DNA of 64,000 bases from Gigantopelta aegis (lineage: Eukaryota; Mollusca; Gastropoda; Neomphalida; Peltospiridae), in contig NC_054702.1 of assembly GCF_016097555.1 (NCBI RefSeq), positions 88,456,602 to 88,520,601 on the forward strand. Reading direction: 5' to 3'. The notes under the pieces are model-generated. The model was given only the letters and a program-made list of their open reading frames with translations. It was not told where the DNA came from and ran no database searches. Below, in pieces: positions 54,022 to 64,000 of the stretch. The translations under genes were made by a program, and so were the position numbers. Numbering within the stretch: position 1 is the first letter of the stretch; every line of letters starts with the position of its first letter.

Positions 54022-54447
54022 AAGGAAGGAAATGTTTTATTTAACGACACACTCAACACATTTTATTTACGGTAATATGGCGTCAGTCATATAGTTAAGG
54101 ACCACACATATATTGAAAAAAGAAAGAAATGTTTTATTTAACGACGCACTCAACACATTTTATTTACGGTTATATGGCGTCAGACATATGGTTAAGGACC
54201 ACGCAGATTTTGAGAGGAAACCCGCTGTCGCCACTTCATGGGATACTCTTTTCGATTAACAGCAAAGGCTCTTTTATATGCACCATCCCACAGACAGGAT
54301 AGCACATACCACGGCCTTTGATATGCCAGTCGTGGTGCACTGGCTGGAACGAGAAATAGCACAATGGGCCCACCGACGGGGATCGATCCCAAACCGACCG
54401 CGCATCAAGCGAGCGCTTTACTACTGGGCCATGTCCCCCACCCCGGT
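54022..54447 (-). mobile_element. Two type 2 SINEs, one truncated, in tandem
   Basis: A 97-bp tail piece (54022-54118) is followed by a full-length head a copy (54119-54447). Both are in minus. Confidence 0.85.
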
Positions 54448-54498
54448 TATAATGTGTCTGGTGTGAAGTGTTGCTTATTTGTTTGCGGGTTCTCGTAT

Positions 54499-54546
54499 AA
54501 AGAAGAAGAAGAAGAAGAAGAAGAAGAAGAAGAAGAAGAAGAAGAA
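54499..54546. repeat. (GAA)n microsatellite
   Basis: About 16 AGA units giving a poly-Glu frame. Confidence 0.95.
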
Positions 54547-54689
54547 CTAAATCTGTGTCGTGTTTAAGAGGGCGACCACTCGAGGACGATTTGAATTGTT
54601 ACCATTAAACCACATTCGTTTAGCGTTAGATGATAGGTGTACATACCAGGCGAGTAACCGGCATCGATGATGTAGTGATTAAGCCATCG

Positions 54690-55017
54690 AAGTTAAAGTT
54701 TATTTTGTTTAACGACACCACTAGAGCACACTGATTTATTAACCATAGGCTATTGGATGTCAAATATTTTGTAATTCTGACATTTAGTCTTATGGAGAAA
54801 ACCCGCTACATTTTTTTTTCCATTAATTGCAAGGGATCTTTTATACGAACTTTCCCACAGACAGAATAGTAGGCCTACATGCCACAGCCTTTCACATACA
54901 AGTCGTGGTGCACTGGTTGGGACGAGAAAACCCCAATCAGAGAGTAGGGCCACTGAGGTGGTTCGATCCTAAGACGTAAGCGCCTAAGGCGAGCGCTCTA
55001 CCGACTGAGCTAGCTCG
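54690..55017 (-). mobile_element. SINE, full length, head b, tail type 1
   Basis: Head GAGCTAGCTCAGTCGGTAGA at right, tail AAACAAAATAAACTTTAAC at left. Confidence 0.87.
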
Positions 55018-56218
55018 AAGCGTTGAACATGCCTCTATGGTGACGTCACCATACAGCGCAGTGTCACATGTATGTCACGCCACCGACAGCTGTGACAGTT
55101 TTCCATTTAGTGTAATATGGATTCTCGTCTTGTTTATATTAACAATAAGCGCCAACTTGTCAACGGCCTATATATGTATCTCTGGCTCCATCGTAAATAA
55201 ATTGGAATTTTTCCAAGGAAATCTGCGCACTTGAAATGTTCCTGTTTTTGTTTTATTCATATATGGGTGAGGGGGGATCCTAAAAAAAAAACCCAAACAA
55301 CAAAAGTAAAATAACCCCCCCCAAATCCCCCCCCCCCCCCCAAAAAAATAATAATAATAATAATAAAAAATAATAATAAACAAACAAACAAAAAACAAAA
55401 ATTATTCGCTGATTTGCTGCTTAATAACATCTATGATGTCACAAAAGATTATCATATGGTGGTGCTAAACATCAACTTTTTTGTAATCTAATTTAAGTTA
55501 AATCTAATATCCACTATGCATGTGGGAATACGTGTCAAACTGTGAAAAACCATCCTCCCTCATACCTACAACCGCACTCCTAGGACAGATCGATGCACAC
55601 GGGCCTTTTTAAAAAAGAACTTCTTTGAAAATTAGTTACAAGTATACATCAGAAGACCTACCAGACATAAATATTAATGATTTGAGTCTCCCTATTTCCC
55701 ACCATTTCTGTGTGATCATTTATAGAATACTCCACATCAAACTCATAATTTATTAACATTATTTTATGTAAGTCAAATTGCCCTAATGGCGTAAGCACTA
55801 CAGACCTTCGTGTTAATGAGTACACATGTTTCAAATTTAAGACATGTCTGTACAAGCCGTTTATATCTCTGTATGGTGTTTTTTTGTGCTTTCCATGCAT
55901 AATTATTATGGTATTTCTGCGTTCCTTTGGGCGACATTAAAAATATGTTACACTTCGATTGGATGTGTCAGTTTTGTCTTTATGACAAATTACTTCAGCT
56001 AGCTGATACATTTACTCAAGAACCATCTCTTGAGATTTGTTCAACATTTCGACACTTGACGGCGTGTAATACGAGAATAATGCACAATGTACAGTGAACA
56101 TACCTGACAAAAACACATTAGTACTAACGTATCTACGGTTAACAAAGATCACTGGTACACAAAGTTTAAGTTCAATGCTAAAAATAACCATTTTTGTCTG
56201 ACCTTTACGAAGTATTTT
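55018..56218. other. Intergenic DNA with a perfect CRE
   Basis: GGTGACGTCACC at 55039-55050 and C/A-rich low complexity at 55275-55400. No gene. Confidence 0.45.
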
Positions 56219-56461
56219 CATTTCATTTCAACTTATTTTCGTGCTTATATCAAATTAAGGTTCAAGCACGCTGTCCTGGTCACACACCTCAGCTGTCTGT
56301 TAGTTGTTAGTGATTAGAGAGAGAAAAGAGGGTGTATTGGTCTTACACCTATCCACTGAGTCGTTAAAACTCGTTCTGGGTGGGAGCCGGTACCGAGCAG
56401 CGAACCCAGTACCTACCAGCCTTATGTTCAATCGCTTAACCACGACACTACGGAGGTCGGT
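56219..56461 (-). mobile_element. SINE family C
   Basis: Head CCGACCTCCGTAGTGTCGTGG, tail AAAATAAGTTGAAATGAAAT, with a body deletion. Confidence 0.82.
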
Positions 56462-56602
56462 TTACGAAGTAGAAAAAGGCGAGATGGCCAATGAAACTTG
56501 GGTTATAGTTGTACCCATGGATGTTCGATAGACCCATGGATGTTCGTCCATGTGCACCGAAAACTGTGGTGGTAGACGAGACATTTAATTCTGTGGAATT
56601 CT

Positions 56603-56776
56603 TGTTAACTAAATGAAATGCTCCTATTTTATGTAAACTTGATTTGACAAGAAAACTACTTGGTAACTAAACCAAATACTCCTATTTTATGTAAACTTGA
56701 TTTCACAAGAAAACCACTTGTTAACTAAAGCAAATACTCTTATTTTATGTAAAACCTGGTTTCACAAGAAAACCAC
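56603..56776. repeat. Three tandem copies of a 58-61 bp unit
   Basis: Each contains CTATTTTATGTAAACTTGAT (or a close variant) and CACAAGAAAACCACTT. Confidence 0.88.
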
Positions 56777-57811
56777 TTTATTAATATATATATTGCCTAT
56801 TGATAGAAACGAGTTCTTTGATACAAACAATATCTTACTGCGAGCTTATCGACTGTCGTTTTAGGTACATACAGTAGATATTGAATACAGTAGATATTGA
56901 ATGCCTTCTTACTGGTATACATAGGGATGCGATATCCTTTTAAAAATAAAATCTGAAATAATCTTTTCAAAAGCTGAAATCTCTAAACTATACTTAAATA
57001 AAGATAATTTCTCGGCAATTCAGATCAAATCCAGTCTACTTTGTGGAAATCATTTTACACAAAAAATATCTGAATTAAGATAAAAAGCTGAAAAGGACAC
57101 CCCTGTCTATAATTTCTTAACATTAGTTTCTGTATCATGCTTCATTTTAAGTGTAAGCTATGTATCAAGAGAAAGACTTTCATCAGCAGACAAAACAATA
57201 TATCGGTTTTGTAAAGTGGAATGTTTTTCTTTGTTTTTTGTTTTTTTCCTTTCTGTTTTTTTTTAAAAACATGAATCACCTAGTATAATGGATGATAGTG
57301 TACTTTGGAATACTGGAAGTGCGTATTCTCCTTCATCTGTACGTGGATTTGCGTATTATGTTGCTTTTGGATTGTTCCAACACACAATGCTGAAGATGCC
57401 GGGGGGTGGAAAGGGAGGGTTGGGGTAAGAATGGGTCTACACTTTTTCCACCTCAATATCAAAATCATTTTAAAGAAGAAAAAACACACTTAAATATGAA
57501 ATCTGTCTGTTATATTCAAAGCAGACAGGTTTCGTAAGAGGTATAGCTACTCCTGTAATGATTACGAGTATAGGTCAAGTGAAATGGACTTTAGCTCCAG
57601 TCTGCTGGTGGATTCACGTATCATGTACGTGGTTCCTGGGGCGTCGTCGTATAAAACGTCTCTCCAGTCTTCTTCACGTCAGTGACTATTCGACGAGTGT
57701 TGTTCTATGTATGTTAATTCACTGTAAATGGTTAAATATTTGTTTGAAATTTTGTTTTTATCTGGAGAGGTTAATCAGCCCCACTCACCCACCCTACGTC
57801 GACATGCCTTT
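56777..57811. other. Unassigned intergenic DNA downstream of Fos
   Basis: No repeat family or gene recognised. Confidence 0.45.
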
Positions 57812-58632
57812 TTTATTATAGTAATGGTGATGTTTCTACCAGACTAAGAATGGTGTTAAGCATTGATTCGTCTATTCATCCATCCATTCATTCATCCATT
57901 CCATCCAATATATTCACTCATCCTATGCAGTCTAAACCTTAAATATGAAATACAAGACAAAATCCGAGTCACAATTCACATCTTTGTATATTTCACAAAA
58001 AGAAATTTACTTCCAAGATGGTGAAAAAAGCACTACATGTATATTGAAACATATCATAGTAAATAAACATAACTTATACAAAAAGTGTATTGTACAGCAC
58101 CAACGAACCACGTGACCCGCACGCTCGAATGATTAACGTTTCTTCCAATCGTTATAAAAGTTAGCACTTTTGTGTCCTTTGTGTCGGTTCCACTCCTGGC
58201 AGGGGTTTCGGAAGCACAGTTCATTTTGTGACTGGCACAGTCGCAAAGGAAAAACAAATACATCAAGCATACTTGTTCAAAAAGCTATCCGAAAAGGTCT
58301 TGTAGAAAAATCAATAGAAAACATGCATATATAAATTAGCAAAAACACTAAGGAATGCATATTCAGCAGTTAGATTAGTTGAAGGCTATAGCACTGTTGG
58401 CAAATGGCAAATCATCTCTTTGGTCACTTAAATGTTGAATGACCAGCATAGAGTCTATACAAAAGTACCCGATTAAAAAAAACCAAACTCGTAACTAGAG
58501 TCTACTCCAACATATCCGTCCACAGTTAATCTACATAGTTTTCAATGTCTAGCATAGCTTGCACAAAAAGGCTTCAGTCTTAACCATGTTGTTTCCGTCT
58601 TTTAATCTCTTGTCCAATTGCATGCATGTCTA
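57812..58632 (-). other. Probable Fos 3' untranslated region
   Basis: Downstream of the stop the first clear AATAAA on the minus strand is at 57817-57812, giving a 3' UTR of about 0.8 kb. ATTTA pentamers occur at 58433-58429, 58336-58332, 58064-58060 and 57944-57940. Such elements destabilise immediate-early mRNAs, but four in an AT-rich stretch is not far above chance. Confidence 0.4.
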
Positions 58633-59085
58633 TTAAAGTGATATCAGTGTAGGAGAACCCATAGCTTCCGAACTTTCACTGGAACTTCTGTGGACCTCAC
58701 TGGAACACGACGACGTAACGGGCGTGAGGCCAGAACTGCCAACAATACTGTCAAGGCCGTTAAATGAGAAAAGGCCACTGGTTGGGGTCGTGAGGGGAAT
58801 CCCTGCCAAAGTACTTGGAACACTGGGCTCCTTCTCCCGTTTCATTATGTGTAGGGAGTTGGGCCGAACTGATCCTGAGGTAAAGTCCAAGGCACCACAC
58901 TGGCTATGTCTCGGCTCGGATTTCACTTTGACTGGCTCGCCATTGCGCGCGATGGTCATGCCGTTCTCCACCTTGCACAGGGGCTGGTGGGCCTGCAGGA
59001 TGAACTCCAGCTGGTCCTTCTGCTGCTGTAGAGACTGGATCTCGTTCTCCAGCTCGGACCTCTCTGCTTCAAGCTTGTCAGTTTC
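58633..59085 (-). CDS. Fos: Fos coding exon 4 (leucine zipper and C-terminal region)
   Basis: The acceptor GTTTGTCTTGCAG is followed by 150 codons and a stop. The zipper [20 protein letters not shown]... ends [12 protein letters not shown]. The C-terminal part holds two psi-K-x-E sumoylation-type motifs (VKSE, MKRE), a Ser-rich stretch and the Fos-type terminus GSPTLISL with a proline-directed serine. Confidence 0.96.
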   Translation of the reverse strand, partial: ETDKLEAERSELENEIQSLQQQKDQLEFILQAHQPLCKVENGMTIARNGEPVKVKSEPRHSQCGALDFTSGSVRPNSLHIMKREKEPSVPSTLAGIPLTTPTSGLFSFNGLDSIVGSSGLTPVTSSCSSEVHRSSSESSEAMGSPTLISL

Positions 59086-60882
59086 CTGCAAGACAAACAG
59101 TGGACACAGTGAACACATTGTACAACAGACACACCTCGACACATATATTTTATATAGTACAAAACCAATTATAAGCGTCTATCTCAACCCGTGTCAATAT
59201 CCATGCAAAGGCAACAATTACATTTCAGAGGAAACCAAAGACTATATTGCTATGCTGTATTTTTAATGCACTGTTATGTTGATGGATGATGATTGTGGAG
59301 GTCCAGTTATGGTCAAAGAAATGTGTATCCCTAACATCGTCAACAATAACTATAATCCACCTTTGACCTATATTGTGGTTTGTTTTGCAAAATTCAGTGT
59401 TGTATATACTAGTATAGTATGAAAAGACAAAAGTATTTCTATCAATTCATTGTAAATATGCAGCAAAACTGGTCACTGTATAAGACATCGAAACCTCGAT
59501 ATTACACCTTAGTAATTGTTTTACTGTTAAAGTTTGTTTTGTTTAACGACACCACTAGAGCACATTGATTTATTCACCATCGGCTATTGGATGTCAAACA
59601 TTTGTTAATTTTTATATACAGACTTAGAGAGAAAACCCGCTATATTTTTCCATTAGTAGCAAGGGATCTTTTATATGCACTACTTACATCGACAAGTTTA
59701 TTGGTGTGGTCTACTCTTCTCTGGCGACACTTGGCGGCGGCCAGCTTGTTACGTTCACGACGCACTCGGCGTCTGTGTAATTCCTCCTCACTCAGGTCCT
59801 GAAATAACACAAACAATATAACCTTACAAGTCCTGAAATAACACAAACAATATAACCTTACAAGTCCTGAAATAACACAAACAATATAACCTTACAAGTC
59901 CTGAAATAACACAAACAATATAACCGTATACGTCATATTTTATTACCAACAACATTTTTGAAATGTTCGATTTACAACTCTTTTTACGTGTCTAACATTC
60001 AGTGCCCAAAGGTGAGGGAGGGATAGTGATATAAAGGCTTCTGTTGACGTGTCTAACATTCAGTGCCCAAAGGTGAGGGAGGGATAGTGATATAAAGGCT
60101 TCTGTTGACGTGTCTAACATTCAGTGCCCAAAGATGAGGGAGGGATAGTGATATAAAGGCTTCTGCTGACGGATGTCTTTAATGGTTTTCAATAGGAGTA
60201 CTGCTATCCAGGTAAATTGGATAACTTGCGCTCAAATGCAATAACATATTTTTCAATTAAATCCAGGAAGACTGTCAGACACAGTTCCGATGTTATCAGT
60301 CAGTTTACATTATCATTTGAGGTATCACATACATGAGAATTAATAAAACGAAGGTGGTTCATGTACTTAACTACAATTTGAATGACTCCGTCTGTGCCAT
60401 CTTGAAACAGGCCAATTACCAAAATGTTCAAGAATTTGATAAAAAGAAATATTTCAACTACGTGTAGTTATACCGACATTTCCATGTTTCTGGACAGCTG
60501 TCAATACTATACATCAATCAACATTTTTGCTCAAGTATTTTTTGAAGTCAAACAGTAAAAACTATTCTCCAATGATTATTACTAGCTGTAATTGCCACTT
60601 TCCTCCCCATCACGTCAAGGTTCACTGCACAGACTGAACATACCCCGGAGATATATCTGAACTATGCATACAAGCTGTGATATTATTATAATCCAGAGTG
60701 TTGGGTGATTGTGTAGCTACGTTGTCAACCGTAACAATTGGTTTGAACTAACTGGGAGACTTGACCCGAAGGAATTGGGTCGAATTTCTCGATAATAGTG
60801 AAATTCGGACTTTGTCCACGTATCCCTCCATAGTCACAACTATTGTGAATTTAGAAGGTAGAGATGTTTTTTTGTTTGTTTG

Positions 60883-60919
<37 letters not shown>

Positions 60920-63433
60920 AAAACTTTCTTTTTACAGATAAAATGAAAACACGGAAGGGGTTTTATAACTTTATATGCTATACGTGTAAAAGTTAGTCCA
61001 AATGAGAAATTAAGTTAATGGTCATTAGCACAGCATACAAACAGATTGACATTTAGAAAGGTCAACTTCATGATCCCCATAATTATTCATAAACACATAA
61101 CTGTTAACTGGCCTTGTTCTACTGGACACTTTAAGTAACGACCGTATGTCTATGAAGGGTATTTCAAGCTAATTAAGTCAATTCTGCATGATATGCTTGC
61201 TAATGTAAGCGTAACCTATGAAGTCCAGATTATTATAATGGTCACTTGCACAGGAATCAAAATTTCAAAGTCGAAATAAAAAGTTTGACAAGTGTCTGCT
61301 CAAGCACGTGAACCATAATTTCAGAGTCGTTAGGTTTGACTAGTATCTGCTCAAGATCCAAGTCCATAGTTCAGTGACATAGCAATTAATTCAGAAAAAG
61401 ATCACTATGACCTGCCCTACGCTTGACACGTATCACTATTTTACAAATATGACTGATCATGTTAATTAAAAGATTAATTAAATTGACTACACACCTTCTC
61501 ATCAATGGCTCTCCTCTTTCTCCGTGGCTGGTCGGACGACACGAGGTAACTTCCATTAGCATCCAGTCGGACTCGCTTGCTACCCGACGACCACTCGGCA
61601 TCCGACTGACTCGAGTCACTGTAGTCATACCCGTCACAGGACTGTTCCCTCGACACAGGGTCGACGATGGGGGGTACAAAACCACTCTGGGTTCTAGGGT
61701 CGTGGCTGGCAGAACTGACAGGCACTGACTGTAACTCTATGAACGTCTGCTCGATACTGGCCAGAGTTGTGGGAGTCAAGGTTGGGGTAGTTCCAGTCGA
61801 CACACCACTGAGGTAACTGGGTAGAGAATACTGGAAATTAAAAAAAGTCTGTTAAACAGTTTGTTAAATAAACATATTTCATATAATTAAAATTGAAATA
61901 ATATTTTAAAAGTTTAAAAAAAAAGTCTAAAAATAGTTGTAACATATTGATCAGTATCAATGTTAGGTTATGATCTTTGTTATTGCAAAAACCGATTTCT
62001 AAAATTTCTTAATTAAATAATAAGTAGGATTAATTTACTGATTGTTGATTGGAGTATAACCTTCTTCACAAATACGAAGCCAAACCGGTTGAGAAACAAA
62101 GTAATTTATAATATACAAGTGAAATGCTTCTTTAACATTAAAATTAAAATTCTTATCTTATAAATATATTATTGTATTATTTATTTTTGATTTTATTGTT
62201 TCTAATGAAATAATATTACTAATATTATTATATTTATCAACAATAAACATTACATGAAGTTAAAATTTTATTGAAAAATCTCGATCAGTTATAAAATTGG
62301 AGAATTTGTTATTGTTATAATTTGTTTTACAAGTAACGATCTTTAAATTGATTTTTTCCTCTAGCTTTTGTCTCGTTTTGAAACACAAACGAAAGGCACG
62401 CGAACTTGAAAAATCGATCAATAAATACAAACCCATCCATTGGGGCCACCGTAATTGGAGGGATAATTAACTTGAGATATTTGGCCGTATCCACCGGCAC
62501 AGGCCGGATAGTTATAATAATCGTTCATAGTCCACACTGTTTATCCCATCACAGCACATATGAACTAAAAATCACATCTATGTATTACTAACTCAACTAT
62601 CGCTTGCGGCTCAACTGTCAATCTTATATAGCGCGGGACACCATCATTTCGAGCACCAACCAAGCGTGTGTAGCGGTCCCGGGCATTAGCTAAAACGGCC
62701 ATGGTTATCTGTGGCCAATCAAATAGCTTGAAAGTACGAGCTTGATTCACAGTTTGTGAGAAAATTGAAAAATTGTAACCGAAAAGGATGTAATAGGCGT
62801 TTACTTACTATATATGGTAAACATAATTTACAAGTCACGGGTTAAACGTCTGGTGTTAATTTCACAAGGGCTAAAATTTGCGTATAATAAACGAGAACAT
62901 ATGACAAAACAGTACAATAAACGTTAGGTTTTATGAAGCATTATACTGATACTTATTACAAGTAAAATATTTATGCATTATATATTTTTATGTTCGAACT
63001 TACCTTCATACGCGCGCAAGGCATAAAACATGATGTTATATGCGGTGGAAATGGTGGTTGTTCAACGAAAAGCATTATAAATAAAATACTCTTATATTTT
63101 GACCCGAGCTCAGAAGCGGCAATAAAATCCAGAGAGAGTGAAAATAATTCAATGTCAAGTTCGCGAACTTGCGGCGGGTTTTATCCCCACTAACATTTAC
63201 CAAGTACAAACGAAATCGGGTTAGCCAGTTCAAAGCACGCTGCATATTTTCTATTTTGAAACTGAAAACTACGCCAAATATAGCTGCCATGTTTACCGCA
63301 CACAAATAACAAACATGAATGTAATACGTACGCTCGTGGTTGCCGGTTCGCCGTTCGCCATAGACGACAAAATGTCGGCTACGTATTTAGACTCAGCATT
63401 GTAGACATTCTCGTTTTCCTGGCTTGTATACAT
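58633..63433 (-). CDS. Fos: Fos-family bZIP transcription factor (AP-1 subunit)
   Basis: Nuclear AP-1 subunit expected to dimerise with Jun and bind TGASTCA sites. Coding exons on the minus strand are 1A 63332-63433 or 1B 62433-62528, then 61495-61830, 59688-59798 and 58633-59085. Every junction is phase 0 with GT/AG. The product is 331 aa from exon 1B or 333 aa from 1A. In the 1B form the basic region ([14 protein letters not shown]) spans about residues 159-172. Zipper leucines follow at 179, 186, 193, 200 and 207, then His214 and Cys218, the Fos/ATF3 register. VKSEP near 236 matches the family's sumoylation motif, and the last residues GSPTLISL resemble the vertebrate c-Fos end SSPTLLAL. 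The intron between basic region and zipper precedes ETDKLEAE, as before ETDQLEDE in human FOS. The assignment is firm from sequence alone. Exon 2 is rich in Ser, Thr and Asp; I see no other domain. Confidence 0.95.
59523..59680 (-). mobile_element. 5'-truncated SINE in Fos intron 3 touching the exon 3 donor
   Basis: Starts at the core word GTGCATATAAAAGATCCCTT, immediately after the first 7 intron bases (GTAAGTA), and ends with the type 1 tail AAACAAACTTTAAC. A TACT at both ends could be a short target duplication. Confidence 0.88.
59688..59798 (-). CDS. Fos: Fos coding exon 3 (DNA-binding basic region)
   Basis: It has 37 codons from [18 protein letters not shown] to NKLVD and carries the N-x-x-A-A-x-x-C-R signature. 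The acceptor TTATTTCAG is the innermost of four tandem 34-bp copies (59796-59931). The GTAAGT donor at 59687-59682 is followed after one more base by a SINE. Both junctions are phase 0. Confidence 0.96.
59796..59931 (-). repeat. Four 34-bp tandem copies of the Fos exon 3 acceptor
   Basis: On the minus strand each unit reads GGTTATATTGTTTGTGTTAT followed by TTCAGGAC. The units start exactly 34 bp apart (59796, 59830, 59864, 59898), so CAG/GAC is present four times at the end of intron 2. Confidence 0.93.
59986..60168. repeat. Three tandem copies of a 61-bp unit in Fos intron 2
   Basis: ACGTGTCTAACATTCAGTGC with AAAGGTGAGGGAGGGATAGT, nearly identical among copies. Confidence 0.92.
60169..61490. 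other. Remainder of Fos intron 2
   Basis: No exon recognised. A T homopolymer lies at 60885-60912. The rest is AT-rich. Confidence 0.5.
61495..61830 (-). CDS. Fos: Fos coding exon 2 (N-terminal regulatory region)
   Basis: The acceptor TTTAATTTCCAG precedes 112 codons starting YSLPSYLSG and ending RRAIDEK. The donor is GTGTGT at 61494, phase 0. The segment is rich in Ser, Thr, Pro and Asp, with [18 protein letters not shown] in the first third. A basic stretch, [13 protein letters not shown], stands just before the DNA-binding exon and could serve as a nuclear localisation signal. Confidence 0.9.
61831..62432. other. Fos intron 1 (downstream of exon 1B)
   Basis: AT-rich intronic DNA with no repeat family recognised. 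Confidence 0.5.
62433..62528 (-). CDS. Fos: Fos alternative first coding exon 1B
   Basis: ATG at 62528-62526 (A at -3) opens 32 codons, [16 protein letters not shown]..., a Tyr/Gly/Asn-rich start. The exon ends at TGG with donor GTTTGT at 62432, phase 0, joining exon 2 in frame. A TATATAAG box lies about 95 nt upstream at 62630-62623, which gives a short leader. The GTTTGT donor is weaker than that of exon 1A. Confidence 0.8.
62590..62725 (-). promoter_or_regulatory. Candidate Fos 1B core promoter
   Basis: TATATAAG lies on the minus strand at 62630-62623, about 95 nt before the 1B ATG. A CCAAT motif in inverted orientation lies at 62715-62719. Spacing suits a start site near 62595 and a leader of about 65 nt. 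No CArG or CRE was seen here. Confidence 0.45.
63332..63433 (-). CDS. Fos: Fos alternative first coding exon 1A
   Basis: ATG at 63433-63431 has A at -3. It opens 34 codons ([18 protein letters not shown]...) that end in frame at AGC, followed by a GTACGT donor at 63331. It is phase 0, so it joins exon 2 at 61830 in frame. The encoded start resembles no domain I know. A TATA-like TATAAAG lies 80 nt upstream at 63518-63512, and a dense set of AP-1, CArG and CRE-like motifs lies beyond that. It was found by reading the sequence; I cannot prove it is transcribed. Confidence 0.72.
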
Positions 63434-63454
63434 TGTGGACAGTCGGTGGCTGAA

Positions 63455-63720
63455 TCTCTGTGTATATATCCGGGTTTATCACACTCTGTTATTGTCGACC
63501 AAGTAACCGGACTTTATATTTGAAGTAACACAGCTTTATTAACGAAGGAGATTCTCGTATGAGTCAGGCGATTGATTTGATCAGGGAATCCTCCGTCTGC
63601 CTTTATACAAGTGACTCACGGTGAATCATGTTCTAAATTTAGAAACATTACCTCATTGCAGTCACGTGGTACGGGAATCTCTTTGCCTTTTTTGGAAGGT
63701 AGCTGTGACGTCGGCGGGTT
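63455..63720 (-). promoter_or_regulatory. Candidate Fos 1A promoter: AP-1, E-box, CArG and CRE-like sites
   Basis: Upstream of exon 1A are TATAAAG at 63512-63518 (a second copy at 63601-63607), TGAGTCA at 63560-63566, TGACTCA at 63612-63618, CACGTG at 63663-63668, CCTTTTTTGG at 63686-63695 and TGACGTCG at 63706-63713. CCTTTTTTGG fits the CArG consensus CC(A/T)6GG with an abutting GGAA Ets core. Vertebrate c-fos is controlled by an SRE (CArG plus Ets), an AP-1-like site and a CRE. The start site is inferred, not seen. Confidence 0.5.
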
Positions 63721-64000
63721 GTTTACGTACTTAACGAAGTTTCTGGCTGGGCTCCAGCGATTGTTATTGTTGTTGTCATTCATGTTTACAACAAATGGAG
63801 GACTGTGAATGTGAAATAAAAGTTTTAAAAGCGTAATAAGCATTTATGTTTAAAAATATGTACCACTTGTGTTATTTAGCTTAAAACAATTAAGCGTGCA
63901 TAATCAATGTAAATTAACCTCTGGATAATATGTAGTTGGTTATCACAGTACGTGGGCGTACATAGGCGGGGTTCGATGGGTTCGACCGAACACCCCCTAA
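63721..64000. other. Upstream flank of Fos
   Basis: (TTG)n near 63762-63776. The last 45 bp (GTGGGCGTACATAGGCGGGG) look like the start of a poly-C repeat cut by the window edge. Confidence 0.4.

Overview
Animal genomic DNA, most likely a mollusc (a gastropod or bivalve is my inference). The reasons are an AT-rich, intron-bearing layout, very many dinucleotide microsatellites, and dozens of copies of tRNA-headed SINEs whose tail reads TTTAACGACACCACTAGAGC. That tail is familiar to me from mollusc genomes, but I cannot name the species. No rRNA, intact tRNA, CRISPR array, operon or virus-like element was recognised.

The window holds three protein-coding genes, all on the minus strand and all encoding bZIP transcription factors. 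In transcription order they are a Fos gene (58633-63433, five coding exons including two alternative first exons), an ATF3/JDP2-like gene (29403-31736, three coding exons) and a divergent BATF-like gene (7120-12195, three coding exons). In each gene a separate 102-111 nt exon carries the DNA-binding basic region. Each has phase-0 introns on both sides, and the intron at the basic/zipper hinge falls at the same residue in all three. Human chromosome 14q24.3 carries FOS, JDP2 and BATF in this same order and orientation, so the window looks like an ancient AP-1 gene cluster kept since before the protostome/deuterostome split. This is the main discovery.

Regions: 1-7.1 kb, intergenic, packed with SINEs and a MITE; 7.1-12.2 kb, BATF-like gene; 12.3-29.3 kb, intergenic, with SINEs, foldback MITEs, a three-copy 120-bp array and a 1.06-kb minisatellite of 34-bp units; 29.4 to about 35.1 kb, ATF3/JDP2-like gene with a TATA/CRE promoter near 35.1 kb; 35.2-57.8 kb, intergenic, with telomere-like repeats inside an inverted repeat, poly-G MITEs, a decayed Tc1-type transposon and many SINEs; 57.8-63.7 kb, Fos. 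Upstream of Fos exon 1A lies a promoter with a CArG box, a CRE-like site and two AP-1 sites.

Working together (inference): Fos and ATF3/JDP2 proteins pair with Jun-type partners on TGASTCA and TGACGTCA sites. Such sites occur in the Fos and ATF3-like promoters, so auto- and cross-regulation inside the cluster is plausible. Repeats have reached splice sites: a SINE sits 7 nt from the Fos exon 3 donor, another sits 17 nt from the ATF3-like acceptor, and the Fos exon 3 acceptor is present as four tandem 34-bp copies.
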